From NCBI GenBank assembly GCA_001899255.1, contig MKVX01000013.1, forward strand, positions 124,001-188,000: 64,000 bases of DNA, given 5' to 3'. Positions 25,997 to 34,899 of this stretch are shown piece after piece (the first letter of the stretch is position 1; every line of letters starts with the position of its first letter). The position numbers and the translations under genes are program-made. This DNA comes from Rhizobiales bacterium 62-47 (GTDB lineage: Bacteria > Pseudomonadota > Alphaproteobacteria > Rhizobiales > Xanthobacteraceae). Under the pieces are notes generated by a model. The model did no database searches, was not told the DNA's origin, and saw only the letters and a list, made by a program, of their open reading frames with translations.

Positions 25997-25999
25997 ATC
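25978..25999. repeat. Perfect 9-bp inverted repeat over the EcfG -35 box
   Basis: GATGGAACT, four bases, AGTTCCATC. Each arm contains a GGAAC on one strand. Only the minus-strand copy has a CGTT at promoter distance. It may be chance duplication of the -35 or an operator. Confidence 0.6.
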
Positions 26000-26054
26000 G
26001 CGACAACGTGAGAGCGAGCGATATTGACTCGTCGCGGAATACGAAGCCGTCGTG

Positions 26055-26079
26055 GGAACGCAAGTTGAGTGGTCGCGTT
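26055..26079 (+). promoter_or_regulatory. EcfG-type promoter of the L,D-transpeptidase gene
   Basis: GGAAC 26055-26059, 16 bases, CGTT 26076-26079, a perfect match 52 bases before the ATG at 26131. Confidence 0.75.
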
Positions 26080-26130
26080 TGTCTCGCAATCGTCGCGCTC
26101 GCGACATTCGGTAAACCACCGGGGCAGATC

Positions 26131-26934
26131 ATGACCTATTCCCGTTCGGACATTCGCACACCCATCGCAAGGCGCGCGGCGCGTGCGCTGGGGTTTTCAG
26201 CTGCGGTCTTGACTGTGCTGACGTTGGGCGCCGGCGCGGCTGCCGCGCAAACGCTCGGCTATGCGCCATTGCATCAAAGCGTGTTTCCGCCCGATGCGAC
26301 TGTTTCCGAGCAAGCGATCCAGCCGGATGCAACGGACGAGCAGGCGGGCGAACTGCCAGAGCGGCTGCGCCGCACGGTGGTGTCGTACGTCACCAACGAG
26401 GCGCCCGGCACCATTGTTATCGATACCGGAAATACGGCGCTCTATTATGTGCTCGGCGGTAACCGGGCGATCCGTTATGGCGTCGGAGTTGGCCGCGAAG
26501 GCTTTACCTGGTCCGGCATTCAAACCATTTCACGCAAGGCCGAGTGGCCGGATTGGCATCCGCCAGCCGAGATGGTCGCGCGTCAGCCTTATCTGCCGCG
26601 CTTCATGGCGGGCGGTCCGGGCAACCCGCTTGGCGCGCGTGCGCTGTATCTCGGCAGCAGCGAGTACCGCATCCATGGCACCAACGATCCGTCGACGATC
26701 GGGAAGTTCGTGTCCAGCGGCTGCATTCGCCTGACCAATGAGGACGTGGAAGATCTCTTCAACCGCGTTCAGGTCGGCACCAAAGTCGTGGTTCTGCCGA
26801 AGCGCGCGCAGCGAATCGAAGCTCGCAGGCCGGCGGCCATGCAGGTCGCCATCCATCATCCAGATCGGCCCGCGCAACAACGCACGGGTCTCGGCCCGCA
26901 GGCCTTGAACCTTTCGCCATCGGTATTGCACTAA
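26131..26934 (+). CDS. L,D-transpeptidase (YkuD domain), exported
   Basis: 267 residues from ATG 26131; upstream in-frame residues run through a promoter and are unlikely to be translated. A signal peptide ends near GAAAAQTLG. The YkuD domain spans about 85-220, with HGTNDP and the catalytic motif SSGCIRLTNEDV carrying the nucleophilic Cys. It makes 3-3 cross-links in peptidoglycan or attaches proteins to it, a reaction favoured in stationary or stressed cells. The C-terminal 45 residues look disordered. DUF2865 gene follows 63 bases later. Confidence 0.92.
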   Translation: MTYSRSDIRTPIARRAARALGFSAAVLTVLTLGAGAAAAQTLGYAPLHQSVFPPDATVSEQAIQPDATDEQAGELPERLRRTVVSYVTNEAPGTIVIDTGNTALYYVLGGNRAIRYGVGVGREGFTWSGIQTISRKAEWPDWHPPAEMVARQPYLPRFMAGGPGNPLGARALYLGSSEYRIHGTNDPSTIGKFVSSGCIRLTNEDVEDLFNRVQVGTKVVVLPKRAQRIEARRPAAMQVAIHHPDRPAQQRTGLGPQALNLSPSVLH

Positions 26935-26997
26935 CCCGCACCCATCTGCCGTCGAAAGTACCTGGGCGCGTCAACATATTGGCTCGTGGAGAATCTC

Positions 26998-27648
26998 ATG
27001 GCTTTGTTTGGCAGCAGGCGCGCGGTGTTGGTCGTGATCGTGGCAATGGCCGGATGCGCTTCGAGCGGCGCACATGCCAATGATTTCTTCTCGGCGTTGT
27101 TCGGCGCCATGACGGGGCATCCGCCGCCATCGTCCCGCTCGTTCATCCCGTTTGCCAATGACGGTTACGACGCCAACCAACCTGCGGCCACGCCGGCGCG
27201 CCCGGCCGCAACCGGCGGACGGCAGGCGTACTGCGTCCGTACCTGTGACGGTCGATACTTCCCGATGACTTCCGGTAACAACCAGAGCCGCGCGGCGTCG
27301 TGCGATAGCCTCTGCCCCGCTAGCGAAACCAAGGTGTTCTACGGCTCGAGCATCGATCATGCGACCAGCGAAGGCGGCAAGTCCTATAGCAGCCTCGCCA
27401 ACGCCTTCCGTTATCGCAATGAGATCGTTTCCGGTTGCACCTGCAACGGCAAGGATCAGTTCGGTTTGGCCAAGATCGACGTGGAGAATGATCCGACGTT
27501 GCGCAAGGGCGATATCGTTGCCGGCGCGGACGGCCTGGTCGTTGCCGGCCGTACGCCGGACCGGCGCGGCGCGGCTTTGAATTTCTCTCCGGCCTCGGCG
27601 GCCGTGAAGGCGAAGTTCGAGCGCCTGCCGGTCGTTGCGTCCGAGTAA
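26998..27648 (+). CDS. DUF2865 domain protein, exported
   Basis: 216 residues from ATG 26998, which has GGAG 8 bases upstream; a GTG 12 bases earlier is part of that ribosome site. A signal peptide ends near GAHAND, possibly a lipoprotein (AGCASS). The DUF2865 core (about 75-165) has paired cysteines: YCVRTCDGRYFP, SCDSLCPAS and GCTCNGKD. The family is known only from alphaproteobacteria and its function is unknown. It follows the L,D-transpeptidase gene, so a wall-related role under stress is plausible. Confidence 0.82.
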   Translation: MALFGSRRAVLVVIVAMAGCASSGAHANDFFSALFGAMTGHPPPSSRSFIPFANDGYDANQPAATPARPAATGGRQAYCVRTCDGRYFPMTSGNNQSRAASCDSLCPASETKVFYGSSIDHATSEGGKSYSSLANAFRYRNEIVSGCTCNGKDQFGLAKIDVENDPTLRKGDIVAGADGLVVAGRTPDRRGAALNFSPASAAVKAKFERLPVVASE

Positions 27649-27689
27649 TCTCTTGCCTGACATCATCGCGCAAAACAGGTTCCGGGACC

Positions 27690-27714
27690 GGAACCCGGGA
27701 ACGCTCGCGGCGTT
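27690..27714 (+). promoter_or_regulatory. EcfG-type promoter of the Thivi_2564-like gene
   Basis: GGAAC 27690-27694, 16 bases, CGTT 27711-27714, a perfect match 75 bases before the ATG at 27789. Confidence 0.72.
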
Positions 27715-27788
27715 GAGTTTCATGCGACGCCTGAATGCGAGGCGCTTGCCTGCGCTGCAGTCGCCAACCGCGATTTGAGGGAATTCGA

Positions 27789-27944
27789 ATGCTTATCGGT
27801 GTATTGATTACATTTCTGGTCGTTATTCTGGTTCTGTATCTGATCAACCTGTTGCCGCTCGACGGACGCGCCAAGCAAATCGCGCGCGTCGTCGTCATCA
27901 TTATCGGCATCATCTCGTTGCTGAAGTATCTCGCAGTGTTCTAG
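27789..27944 (+). CDS. Thivi_2564-family small membrane protein
   Basis: 51 residues from ATG 27789, preceded by GAGGGA at 7 bases. Two hydrophobic helices (about 2-20 and 32-50) are separated by a short polar turn with LPLDGRAKQI. The size and the motif match the family named Thivi_2564 membrane proteins. Function unknown. A perfect EcfG-type promoter precedes it, as for the similarly built DUF3309 gene. Confidence 0.8.
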   Translation: MLIGVLITFLVVILVLYLINLLPLDGRAKQIARVVVIIIGIISLLKYLAVF

Positions 27945-27958
27945 CGACAGACTATCCT

Positions 27959-28040
27959 CGTCATTGCGAGGAGCGTAGCGACGAAGCATTCCAGTCTTTT
28001 CATATGCTCTCTGGATTGCTTCGCTTCGCTCGCAATGACG
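27959..28040. repeat. Intergenic palindromic repeat, CGTCATTGCGAG family
   Basis: Starts CGTCATTGCGAGGAGCG and ends with the inverse CGCTCGCAATGACG, with further pairing inside (AGCATTCCAG against CTGGATTGCT). This is a long imperfect palindrome of a type widely scattered between genes in Bradyrhizobium and relatives. It sits between convergent genes and may also act as a transcript end. Confidence 0.8.
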
Positions 28041-28068
28041 AACCTTAGCATTACTTCGAAATGAGAAA

Positions 28069-28088
28069 GCCCCGGCGCGAGCCGGGGC
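28069..28088 (-). terminator. Intrinsic terminator of glcB
   Basis: GCCCCGGC/GCCGGGGC stem with a GCGA tetraloop. On the minus strand it is followed by TTTCTCATTTC. It lies 28 bases after the glcB stop. Confidence 0.75.
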
Positions 28089-28115
28089 CTTCGTTCTGTT
28101 GATGGTGCAGGTGCG

Positions 28116-30275
28116 TTACGCGGAAGCCTTGGCTTCCTTGCGACGCGCGTGCAGGATGAATTCGGTGTAGCCGTTCGGCTGCTCGCGGCCCTTGAATACC
28201 AGATCGCAGGCGGCCTGGAAGGCGACGCCATCGAATTTCGGCGCCATCGGCTTGTAGAGCGCATCGCCGGCGTTCTGCTTGTCGACGACCACGGCCATCC
28301 GCTTCAGCGAGTCCATCACCTGATCCTTGGTGACGACGCCATGCTGCAGCCAGTTCGCCAGATGCTGGCTGGAGATGCGCAGGGTGGCGCGATCTTCCAT
28401 CAGGCCGACGTCATGGATGTCCGGCACCTTTGAGCAGCCGACGCCCTGATCGATCCAGCGCACGACGTAACCGAGGATGCCCTGGCAGTTGTTGTCGATC
28501 TCCTGACGCACGTCATCGGGCGCCCAGTTCGACTTCGACACCGGAATGGTCAGAATGTCGGACAGCTTGGCGCGCTGGCCGCCCTTCTTGAGTTCCTGCT
28601 GACGCTTCAGCACATCGACCTGATGATAGTGCAGTGCGTGCAGCGTCGCGGCGGTCGGCGAGGGCACCCAGGCGGTGGTCGCACCGGCCTGCGGATGGCC
28701 GATCTTCTGCGTCAGCATGTCGGCCATCTTGTCCGGCGCCGCCCACATGCCTTTGCCGACCTGGGCATGGCCGGGCAGTCCGTCGAGCAGGCCCATGTCG
28801 ACGTTCCAGTCTTCGTAAGCCTTGATCCACGGCTGCGCCTTCATGTCGTTCTTGCGGATCATCGGCCCGGCTTCCATCGAGGTATGGATTTCGTCGCCAG
28901 TGCGATCGAGGAAGCCGGTGTTGATGAACATGATGCGCTGCGAGGCATTCTGGATGCAGGCCTTCAGGTTCACGGTGGTACGGCGCTCCTCGTCCATGAT
29001 GCCGACCTTCATGGTGTTGGCGGGCAGGCCGAGCATTTGTTCGACGCGGCCGAACACTTCGCAGGTGAAGGCGACTTCATCGGGGCCATGCATCTTCGGC
29101 TTGACGATGTAGACCGAGCCGGTGCGGCTGTTGCGCACCTTGGAATTGCCCTTGAGGTCGTGGATGGCGAGCAGGCCGGACACCGCGGCATCGAGAATGC
29201 CTTCGGGGATTTCCGCGCCGCTGGCGTCGAGCACCGCATCGGTGAACATGTGGTGGCCGACATTGCGCATCAGCAGCAGACTGCGCCCGTGCAGCCGGAC
29301 TTCCTTGCCGTCGGGGCCGGTGTAGACGCGGTCGGCGTTGAGCGCGCGGGTGATGGTCTTGCCGCCCTTCTCGAACGTGTCCGCCAGGTCGCCCTTCATC
29401 AGGCCGAGCGTGTTGCGATAGACCAGCACCTTGTCTTCGGCATCGACGGCGGCGACGCTGTCTTCCATGTCGAGAATGGTGGAGACGGCAGCTTCCATGA
29501 CGATGTCGGAGACGCCGGCCGGATCATCCTTGCCGATGACGTGGTTGCGGTTGATCTCGATTTCGATATGCAGGCCGTTGTTGGCGAGCAGGATCGCCTG
29601 CGGATTGGCGGCGTCGCCGCGATAGCCGGCGAACTGCTTGGCGTTCTTCAGGCCGACATTGCCCTTGGCCGTCTTCGCGACGAGCGCGCCCTTATCGACG
29701 CTGTAACCGGTGACGTCGGCGTGGCTGCCGGAGGTCAGCGGCGCAGCGGCATCGAGGAAGGCCTTGGCCTTGGCGATCACCTTGTCGCCGCGCGCCTTGC
29801 TGTAGCCCTTGGCGGTATCGTTGGCGTCGTGCGGGATGGCGTCGGTGCCGTAGAAGGCATCGTACAGGCTGCCCCAGCGCGCGTTGGCGGCGTTGAGCGC
29901 ATAGCGTGCATTGGTCAGCGGCACCACCAGTTGCGGGCCGCAGATCTTGCCGATCTCGTCATCGACATTGGCCGTCTCGACCTCATGGGTGGCCGGTTCG
30001 GGCTGCAGGTAGCCGATCTCCTTGAGGAAGGCGGTATAGGCATCGATGTCGAACGGCTTGCCCTTGTTGGCGCGGTGCCAGTCGTCGATCTTGGCCTGCA
30101 GCGTATCGCGCACGGCGAGCAATTCGCGGTTTTTCGGCGCCAGATCGCGCACCATGGCGGCGAGGCCGGCCCAGAACGCGTCCGCCGTGATCCCGGTCTG
30201 CGGGGCGGCTTCCTTGGCGATAAAGTCGAAGAGAACAGGCGCGATCTTCAATCCGTGGGCATCGATACGAGTCAT
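28116..30275 (-). CDS. glcB: Malate synthase G
   Basis: 719 residues from ATG 30275 ([19 protein letters not shown]), the normal length for the G isoform; an upstream extension is not conserved-looking. Key features are the long N-terminal region with [25 protein letters not shown] (seen in parts), the barrel with [31 protein letters not shown], the C-terminal VSPSKSNW-like VSKSNW and [11 protein letters not shown]. It condenses glyoxylate with acetyl-CoA to malate, completing the glyoxylate shunt or glycolate use. It stands alone, with its own terminator. Confidence 0.97.
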   Translation of the reverse strand: MTRIDAHGLKIAPVLFDFIAKEAAPQTGITADAFWAGLAAMVRDLAPKNRELLAVRDTLQAKIDDWHRANKGKPFDIDAYTAFLKEIGYLQPEPATHEVETANVDDEIGKICGPQLVVPLTNARYALNAANARWGSLYDAFYGTDAIPHDANDTAKGYSKARGDKVIAKAKAFLDAAAPLTSGSHADVTGYSVDKGALVAKTAKGNVGLKNAKQFAGYRGDAANPQAILLANNGLHIEIEINRNHVIGKDDPAGVSDIVMEAAVSTILDMEDSVAAVDAEDKVLVYRNTLGLMKGDLADTFEKGGKTITRALNADRVYTGPDGKEVRLHGRSLLLMRNVGHHMFTDAVLDASGAEIPEGILDAAVSGLLAIHDLKGNSKVRNSRTGSVYIVKPKMHGPDEVAFTCEVFGRVEQMLGLPANTMKVGIMDEERRTTVNLKACIQNASQRIMFINTGFLDRTGDEIHTSMEAGPMIRKNDMKAQPWIKAYEDWNVDMGLLDGLPGHAQVGKGMWAAPDKMADMLTQKIGHPQAGATTAWVPSPTAATLHALHYHQVDVLKRQQELKKGGQRAKLSDILTIPVSKSNWAPDDVRQEIDNNCQGILGYVVRWIDQGVGCSKVPDIHDVGLMEDRATLRISSQHLANWLQHGVVTKDQVMDSLKRMAVVVDKQNAGDALYKPMAPKFDGVAFQAACDLVFKGREQPNGYTEFILHARRKEAKASA

Positions 30276-30463
30276 ATGGAATTTCTCACGAGAAACGGCG
30301 GCAAACTGCCGGGCTTTGGGCGCTAATTCCGCAAAACGGCATGGCCGAGGCGGGGCAAGCGCTCCTTTTAGCGCCAAATCCGGCCCCCTGAGAAGGCCCC
30401 CAGCCTTACCAATTGTGCCAAGCCTGGGCGGCTGCCCAGCGTCGCCGTCCGTCGCTGGCCCGA

Positions 30464-32383
30464 TCAGATATGGGCCGCAAGATCCACAAGCTCGCTGAAC
30501 AGCACGCCGGTTTCCGCCAGCATGCGCTCGATATCGTCGGTCGCATCGGCGATGCTGCGCGACGAGGTATCGATGGTTAGTTCGCTGGCTGTCGGTGCTT
30601 GATAGTCATTGCCGATGCCGGTGAAGCCGTTGAGCTTGCCGGCGCGCGCCTTGGCATAGTGTCCTTTCGGATCGCGGCTCTCGCAGACCTCGGCCGGTGT
30701 CGCGATATAGATTTCGCGGAAGGCCGCGTCGGCGATGCGGCGCGCCGCCGCGCGATCCTCTACCGATGGCGACACCGCGGCGACGATAGCGATGTGGCCA
30801 TTGCGTGCCAGATGCGTGCCGACTTCGGCGAGACGGCGAATGTTCTCGCTACGATCCTTGGCCGAGAAACCCAGATCGCCGTTGAGCCCGGCACGCAGCG
30901 TGTCGCCATCGAGCAGCACCGGCGAACCGCCGTTTTGAAACAATCGGCGCTCCAGCGCACGCGCCAGTGTCGATTTGCCGGCGCCCGGCAGGCCGGTGAA
31001 CCACAGCACGGCGCCGTTGTGGCGATAACGCGCCGCGCGCTCCTCCGGCCGTAGCGCGGATTCCACCGGCACGATATCGACCGGGACAGCGCGTTGTCCC
31101 GCATCGACGCTGAGCACCAGACCGCCGCCGGCGATGCGGCCATTGACCTCGATGACGAGACGGCCGGTGCGCGGATTGTCGGTATAGGTATCGGCGGCGA
31201 GCGGTTGCGCCAGCGAAATGTCGATCTCGCCGACGTGGTTGCGGCCGATGGCTTTGCTTTCGACGCTTGAGAGTTCACCGGGATCGACCGCCTTTTCGAT
31301 GGCGACGACCACGGCGCGGCTTTCCTTGGTGCCGAGCCGCACCAGGATCGATGCACCGGCGGTGAGCGGCGCATCGTGCAGCCAGAAGATGCGCGCGCGC
31401 AACCGCCGCGTGTCGCGCGGCGCGGCGCCGACATGGCCGATGATGTCGCCGCGTTCGATGAACAGTTCGCGATCCAGCGTAATGCCGACCGAACGTCCCG
31501 CGCCGCGATTGTCCGCGATGGGCGTCACCGGCCAGCTTTCGATACTGCGGATTCTGGCAATCTTGCCAGCCGGCATGATGACGATTTCATCGCCGGCATC
31601 GAGCTTGCCGGATTCGATGCGTCCGGCGACGATGCGGCGGTCGTCGAATTTGTAGATCGCCTGGACCGGAAGCCGCAGCGCGAGCTGTTCGGGGGCGCGC
31701 GCGGGCGTCAATCGGTCGATCGCCTCGACGACGGTGGGGCCTTGATACCAGCCGATATTGGCGGTGCGTTGCGTGACGCCATCACCCTCGCGCGCCGAGA
31801 TCGGCACGATGGCCGTCGGCGTCACACCGAGACTTTCCAGATGCGCGGAAATCTCGTTGCTGATCTCTGCAAAACGCGCCTGGTCGTAGCCGACGCGGTC
31901 CATCTTGTTGACGATCACGGCAACCTGCTTCACGCCGAGCAGATGCAACAGATAGCCGTGGCGGCGGGTCTGGTCGCGCACGCCTTCATAGGCGTCGATC
32001 ATCAGCAGCGCGCCATCGGCCTGCGAAGCGCCGGTGATCATGTTGCGCAGGAATTCCGCGTGGCCCGGTGCGTCGATCAGCACTACGTCGCGCGCCTCGG
32101 TGCGGAAGTTGATCTGCGTGGTGTCGATGGTGATGCCCTGATCGCGTTCGGTCTGCAGCGAGTCGAGCAGGAATGACCACTCGAACGGCATGCCGCGGCG
32201 CTCGCTGACGGCCTTCAATGTATCGAGCTTGCCTTCCGGCAGGCTGCCGGTCTCATGCAACAGGCGTCCGATCAAGGTCGATTTGCCGTGATCGACATGG
32301 CCGACGATGACGATGCGAATGAGCGGGCGGTGCGACGTCGGTGTCGTTGCGACGGCGAGTGGATTGGCAACAAGCATGTTCAT
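30464..32383 (-). CDS. cysNC: Bifunctional sulfate adenylyltransferase subunit 1/adenylylsulfate kinase
   Basis: 639 residues from ATG 32383 ([15 protein letters not shown]). The N-terminal GTPase (CysN) has G1 [14 protein letters not shown] and NKMD; EF-Tu-like domains 2 and 3 follow to about residue 440. The C-terminal APS kinase (CysC) has P-loop GLPGAGKST and ends near [13 protein letters not shown]. With CysD it makes APS from ATP and sulfate, and the CysC part makes PAPS. It follows cysD by 20 bases. Fused CysNC (NodQ-like) is usual in rhizobia-type bacteria. Confidence 0.96.
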   Translation of the reverse strand: MNMLVANPLAVATTPTSHRPLIRIVIVGHVDHGKSTLIGRLLHETGSLPEGKLDTLKAVSERRGMPFEWSFLLDSLQTERDQGITIDTTQINFRTEARDVVLIDAPGHAEFLRNMITGASQADGALLMIDAYEGVRDQTRRHGYLLHLLGVKQVAVIVNKMDRVGYDQARFAEISNEISAHLESLGVTPTAIVPISAREGDGVTQRTANIGWYQGPTVVEAIDRLTPARAPEQLALRLPVQAIYKFDDRRIVAGRIESGKLDAGDEIVIMPAGKIARIRSIESWPVTPIADNRGAGRSVGITLDRELFIERGDIIGHVGAAPRDTRRLRARIFWLHDAPLTAGASILVRLGTKESRAVVVAIEKAVDPGELSSVESKAIGRNHVGEIDISLAQPLAADTYTDNPRTGRLVIEVNGRIAGGGLVLSVDAGQRAVPVDIVPVESALRPEERAARYRHNGAVLWFTGLPGAGKSTLARALERRLFQNGGSPVLLDGDTLRAGLNGDLGFSAKDRSENIRRLAEVGTHLARNGHIAIVAAVSPSVEDRAAARRIADAAFREIYIATPAEVCESRDPKGHYAKARAGKLNGFTGIGNDYQAPTASELTIDTSSRSIADATDDIERMLAETGVLFSELVDLAAHI

Positions 32384-32403
32384 GGCGAAACTCGATTTCA
32401 ATC

Positions 32404-33198
32404 TCAGAGATAACCGGCGACGCGCAGCCGCTCGAAGGCATCTTCGGTCTCGTGGTCCAGTGCGCGGCCGGAGCGTTCCGGCACCTTGGTGCCGTCGAGC
32501 TCGATCAGAATCTCTTCGATGCTGGCGGCGTTCGATGCGACCGGGAAGGTGATGTCGGAATCGCCCAGCGAGCGATAGCGTTTGCCATTCTTGGCCAGAT
32601 AGAGCGGAATGATCGGAATGTTTTCGCGCTGGGTGTAGGCCCAGATGTCGGCCTCGGTCCAATGCAGGATCGGGTGAATGCGTAAATGCGCGCCCGGCGG
32701 CGGCGAGGCGTTGAACTGATCCCAGAACTCCGGCGGTTGATCGCGCACGTCCCAGCCGCCTTCGGTGCCGCGTGGAGAGAATACGCGCTCCTTGGCGCGG
32801 GTCGCTTCTTCGTCGCGGCGGATGCCGGCGATCAAGCCATCGAAGCCGTACTTGGCGAGCGCGAGCTTCAGCCCCTCGGTCTTGCGCGCAGCAGAGCGGG
32901 CTGCCGGCGGCAACGTCGGATCGACCGCATCGATCGGCGGGCAAGGCTCAACGCGCAGATCGAGATCCCATTCTTTGCCGTAGCGATCGCGGAACGCATA
33001 CATCTCCGGAAATTTCTTGCCGGTGTCGACATGCAGCGCCGGAAAGGGCACGCGGCCGAAGAACGCCTTGCGCGCCAGCCAGATCATCACGTTGGAATCT
33101 TTGCCGAGCGACCACAGCAGCGCCAGTTTCTTCAAACGGGCGAAGGCTTCGCGGAAAATGTAGATGCTCTGCGCTTCAAGTTCGTCGAGATGATCCAT
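32404..33198 (-). CDS. cysD: Sulfate adenylyltransferase subunit 2
   Basis: 264 residues from ATG 33198 (MDHLDELEAQSIYIFREAF), a standard CysD start; a longer frame upstream overlaps the promoter region. PP-loop ATPase motif LLWSLGKDSNVM is clear, with HVDTGKKFPEMY and IRRDEEATRAKERVFS downstream. It forms the ATP sulfurylase heterodimer with CysN. First gene of cysD-cysNC, divergent from cysG across a 264-base regulatory region. Confidence 0.96.
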   Translation of the reverse strand: MDHLDELEAQSIYIFREAFARLKKLALLWSLGKDSNVMIWLARKAFFGRVPFPALHVDTGKKFPEMYAFRDRYGKEWDLDLRVEPCPPIDAVDPTLPPAARSAARKTEGLKLALAKYGFDGLIAGIRRDEEATRAKERVFSPRGTEGGWDVRDQPPEFWDQFNASPPPGAHLRIHPILHWTEADIWAYTQRENIPIIPLYLAKNGKRYRSLGDSDITFPVASNAASIEEILIELDGTKVPERSGRALDHETEDAFERLRVAGYL

Positions 33199-33377
33199 CG
33201 TCGGTTCCACCGAAGTTATTTTTGTTGGCGTGACTTGTGCATGACTCCCAACTGCGGGGCCGAATGTCCGGTGCCCGCGCGCCATGAGTGGGTTGCCAAA
33301 GGAGTCGGGAAACGATGCATCTGCGACGCTCAAGATTGAGAGTAAGAAATTCTGTTTTCGGATTGCCAAGTAGAAGA

Positions 33378-33427
33378 AATAATTTTCTATTTACGAGGCA
33401 TGTAAGAGGAATATATAGAAAATAATT
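33378..33427. promoter_or_regulatory. AT-rich inverted repeat between the divergent cysD and cysG operons
   Basis: Left arm AATAATTTTCTATTTA (33378-33393) and right arm TATATAGAAAATAATT (33412-33427) are nearly complementary over 16 bases, with an 18-base centre. The element is strikingly AT-rich for this genome. It is a good candidate operator for a sulfur regulator serving both operons; the regulator is not in the window. Confidence 0.6.
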
Positions 33428-33433
33428 CCAGTC

Positions 33434-33451
33434 AACCCCGATTTTGGGGTT
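33434..33451 (+). promoter_or_regulatory. Hairpin just upstream of the cysG ribosome site
   Basis: AACCCC/GGGGTT stem with a GATTTT loop, ending one base before the GGAG Shine-Dalgarno (33453-33456). It could modulate cysG translation or be a transcription pause site. No known riboswitch fold is recognised. Confidence 0.4.
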
Positions 33452-33462
33452 CGGAGTTCGAC

Positions 33463-34899
33463 ATGAAGTTCCTGCCGATTTTTCTAGATCTGCAAACCGG
33501 TCCCGTGCTGCTGGTCGGCGCCGGTGAACTGGTGCGCGCCAAGCTGCGGCTTTTATTGGCAGCCCATGCGCGCGTGCGCTGGTATGCGACCGATGGCGAT
33601 CATGATGTCAGCGGCATCGACACGGCTGCGCGCGAACGCATCGAATTCGCGCAGGGCGATCCAGCGGTGGCGGATCTCGGCGGCGTCATCGCTGTGCTCT
33701 GCGCGGGCGCGGGTGAGATCGGTGTCGCAGTGACGGCGCGAGCGAGAGCCGTCGGACTGCCGGTCAATGTGATGGACGACCTGGCGCACTCGACCTTCAT
33801 TTTTCCGGCGATTGTCGATCGCGGCGATGTCGTCGTTGCGGTGGGCACCGGCGGCGCGTCGCCGGTGGTCGCGCGGCGCGTGCGTGAACGCATCGAGGCG
33901 ATGCTGCCGTCGCGCATCGGCGATCTCGCGACATTGATCGGCCGCTGGCGCAAGGTCATGCATGCGCGCATTCCGGAATTTTCGCTGCGCCGCCGCTTCT
34001 GGGAGCGCGTGGTCGATGGTCCGATCGGCGCGGCGGTGCTGGCAGGCCGTGCGGACGACGCGGAAGCCGCACTCCGCGACATCGCCGATCCTTCCGCTTA
34101 TGCCGGTGCGACGGCATCGGGGAATGTGGAGGGTCGCGTGACATTGGTTGGCGCTGGTCCCGGCGATCCCGATCTGCTGACGGTGAAAGCGTTGCGCGCG
34201 CTGCAGGATGCCGACGTTGTTTTTTACGACGAGTTGGTATCGCCGGAGATCCTCGATCGCGCGCGGCGCGATGCGGCACGCGTGCCGGTCGGGCGGCGCG
34301 TCGGCAAGCCCGGCATCGGACAGGAGGCGGTCAATCGCCTGCTGATCGCGGCAGCAAGAGCCGGGCAGCGTGCCGTGCGTCTCAAGGGCGGCGATCCGTT
34401 CATTTTCGGTCGCGGCGGCGAGGAAGTCGAAGCGTTGCGCGAAGCCGGCGTGTCCTATTCGGTGATTCCGGGCATCACGGCAGCGCTCGGTGCGGCTGCG
34501 GAGTCCGAGGTGCCGTTGACGTTTCGTCACGAAGCGTTGCGCGTGACGTTTCTCACGGCGCACAAGGCACGCGATGCCGCCGATGTCGATTGGTCCACGC
34601 TGACCGATCTCGAGATGACGGTTGTGGTCTACATGGGCATGACGGCCGCGCCGGCGATCCGCGCGGGCTTGCTCGCTGCGGGCCGCTCGCCGCAAACGCC
34701 GGTGGGTGTGTTCTCGCGCGTCACACGTGCTGATGCCAAGGCTGCTGTCGGCATCCTCGACGAGCTCCCGGCGCTGGTGCAACAGGTCGATGGTGGCCCC
34801 GCCATTCTCATCATTGGCGACGTGGTGGCGCATTCGGCGCCATGGCGCGCAGCGCGATTGGCGCAATCGTTTCCGAATCTTCTGGTGGCTGCCGAATGA
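33463..34899 (+). CDS. cysG: Siroheme synthase
   Basis: 478 residues. Residues 1-205 are the precorrin-2 dehydrogenase/ferrochelatase half, with an NAD-binding loop VLLVGAGELVRAKLRLLL and TGGASPVVARRVRERIE. Residues about 222-470 are the uroporphyrinogen-III C-methyltransferase half, with LVGAGPGDPDLLTVKALRAL, RLKGGDPFIFGRGGEE and PGITAALGAAA. It makes the siroheme cofactor of sulfite reductase (and nitrite reductase). The stop overlaps the cysH start (ATGA). Confidence 0.96.
   Translation: MKFLPIFLDLQTGPVLLVGAGELVRAKLRLLLAAHARVRWYATDGDHDVSGIDTAARERIEFAQGDPAVADLGGVIAVLCAGAGEIGVAVTARARAVGLPVNVMDDLAHSTFIFPAIVDRGDVVVAVGTGGASPVVARRVRERIEAMLPSRIGDLATLIGRWRKVMHARIPEFSLRRRFWERVVDGPIGAAVLAGRADDAEAALRDIADPSAYAGATASGNVEGRVTLVGAGPGDPDLLTVKALRALQDADVVFYDELVSPEILDRARRDAARVPVGRRVGKPGIGQEAVNRLLIAAARAGQRAVRLKGGDPFIFGRGGEEVEALREAGVSYSVIPGITAALGAAAESEVPLTFRHEALRVTFLTAHKARDAADVDWSTLTDLEMTVVVYMGMTAAPAIRAGLLAAGRSPQTPVGVFSRVTRADAKAAVGILDELPALVQQVDGGPAILIIGDVVAHSAPWRAARLAQSFPNLLVAAE

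Noticed and set aside
27959..28040. Possible CRISPR or attenuator unit in the palindromic repeat
   Set aside because: Only a single palindrome with no repeated direct units or spacers; it fits a dispersed intergenic repeat better.
28623..30326. A 567-codon open frame on the plus strand opposite glcB
   Set aside because: Antisense to malate synthase G. The sequence is repetitive in Gly, Val and Asp and has no ribosome site.
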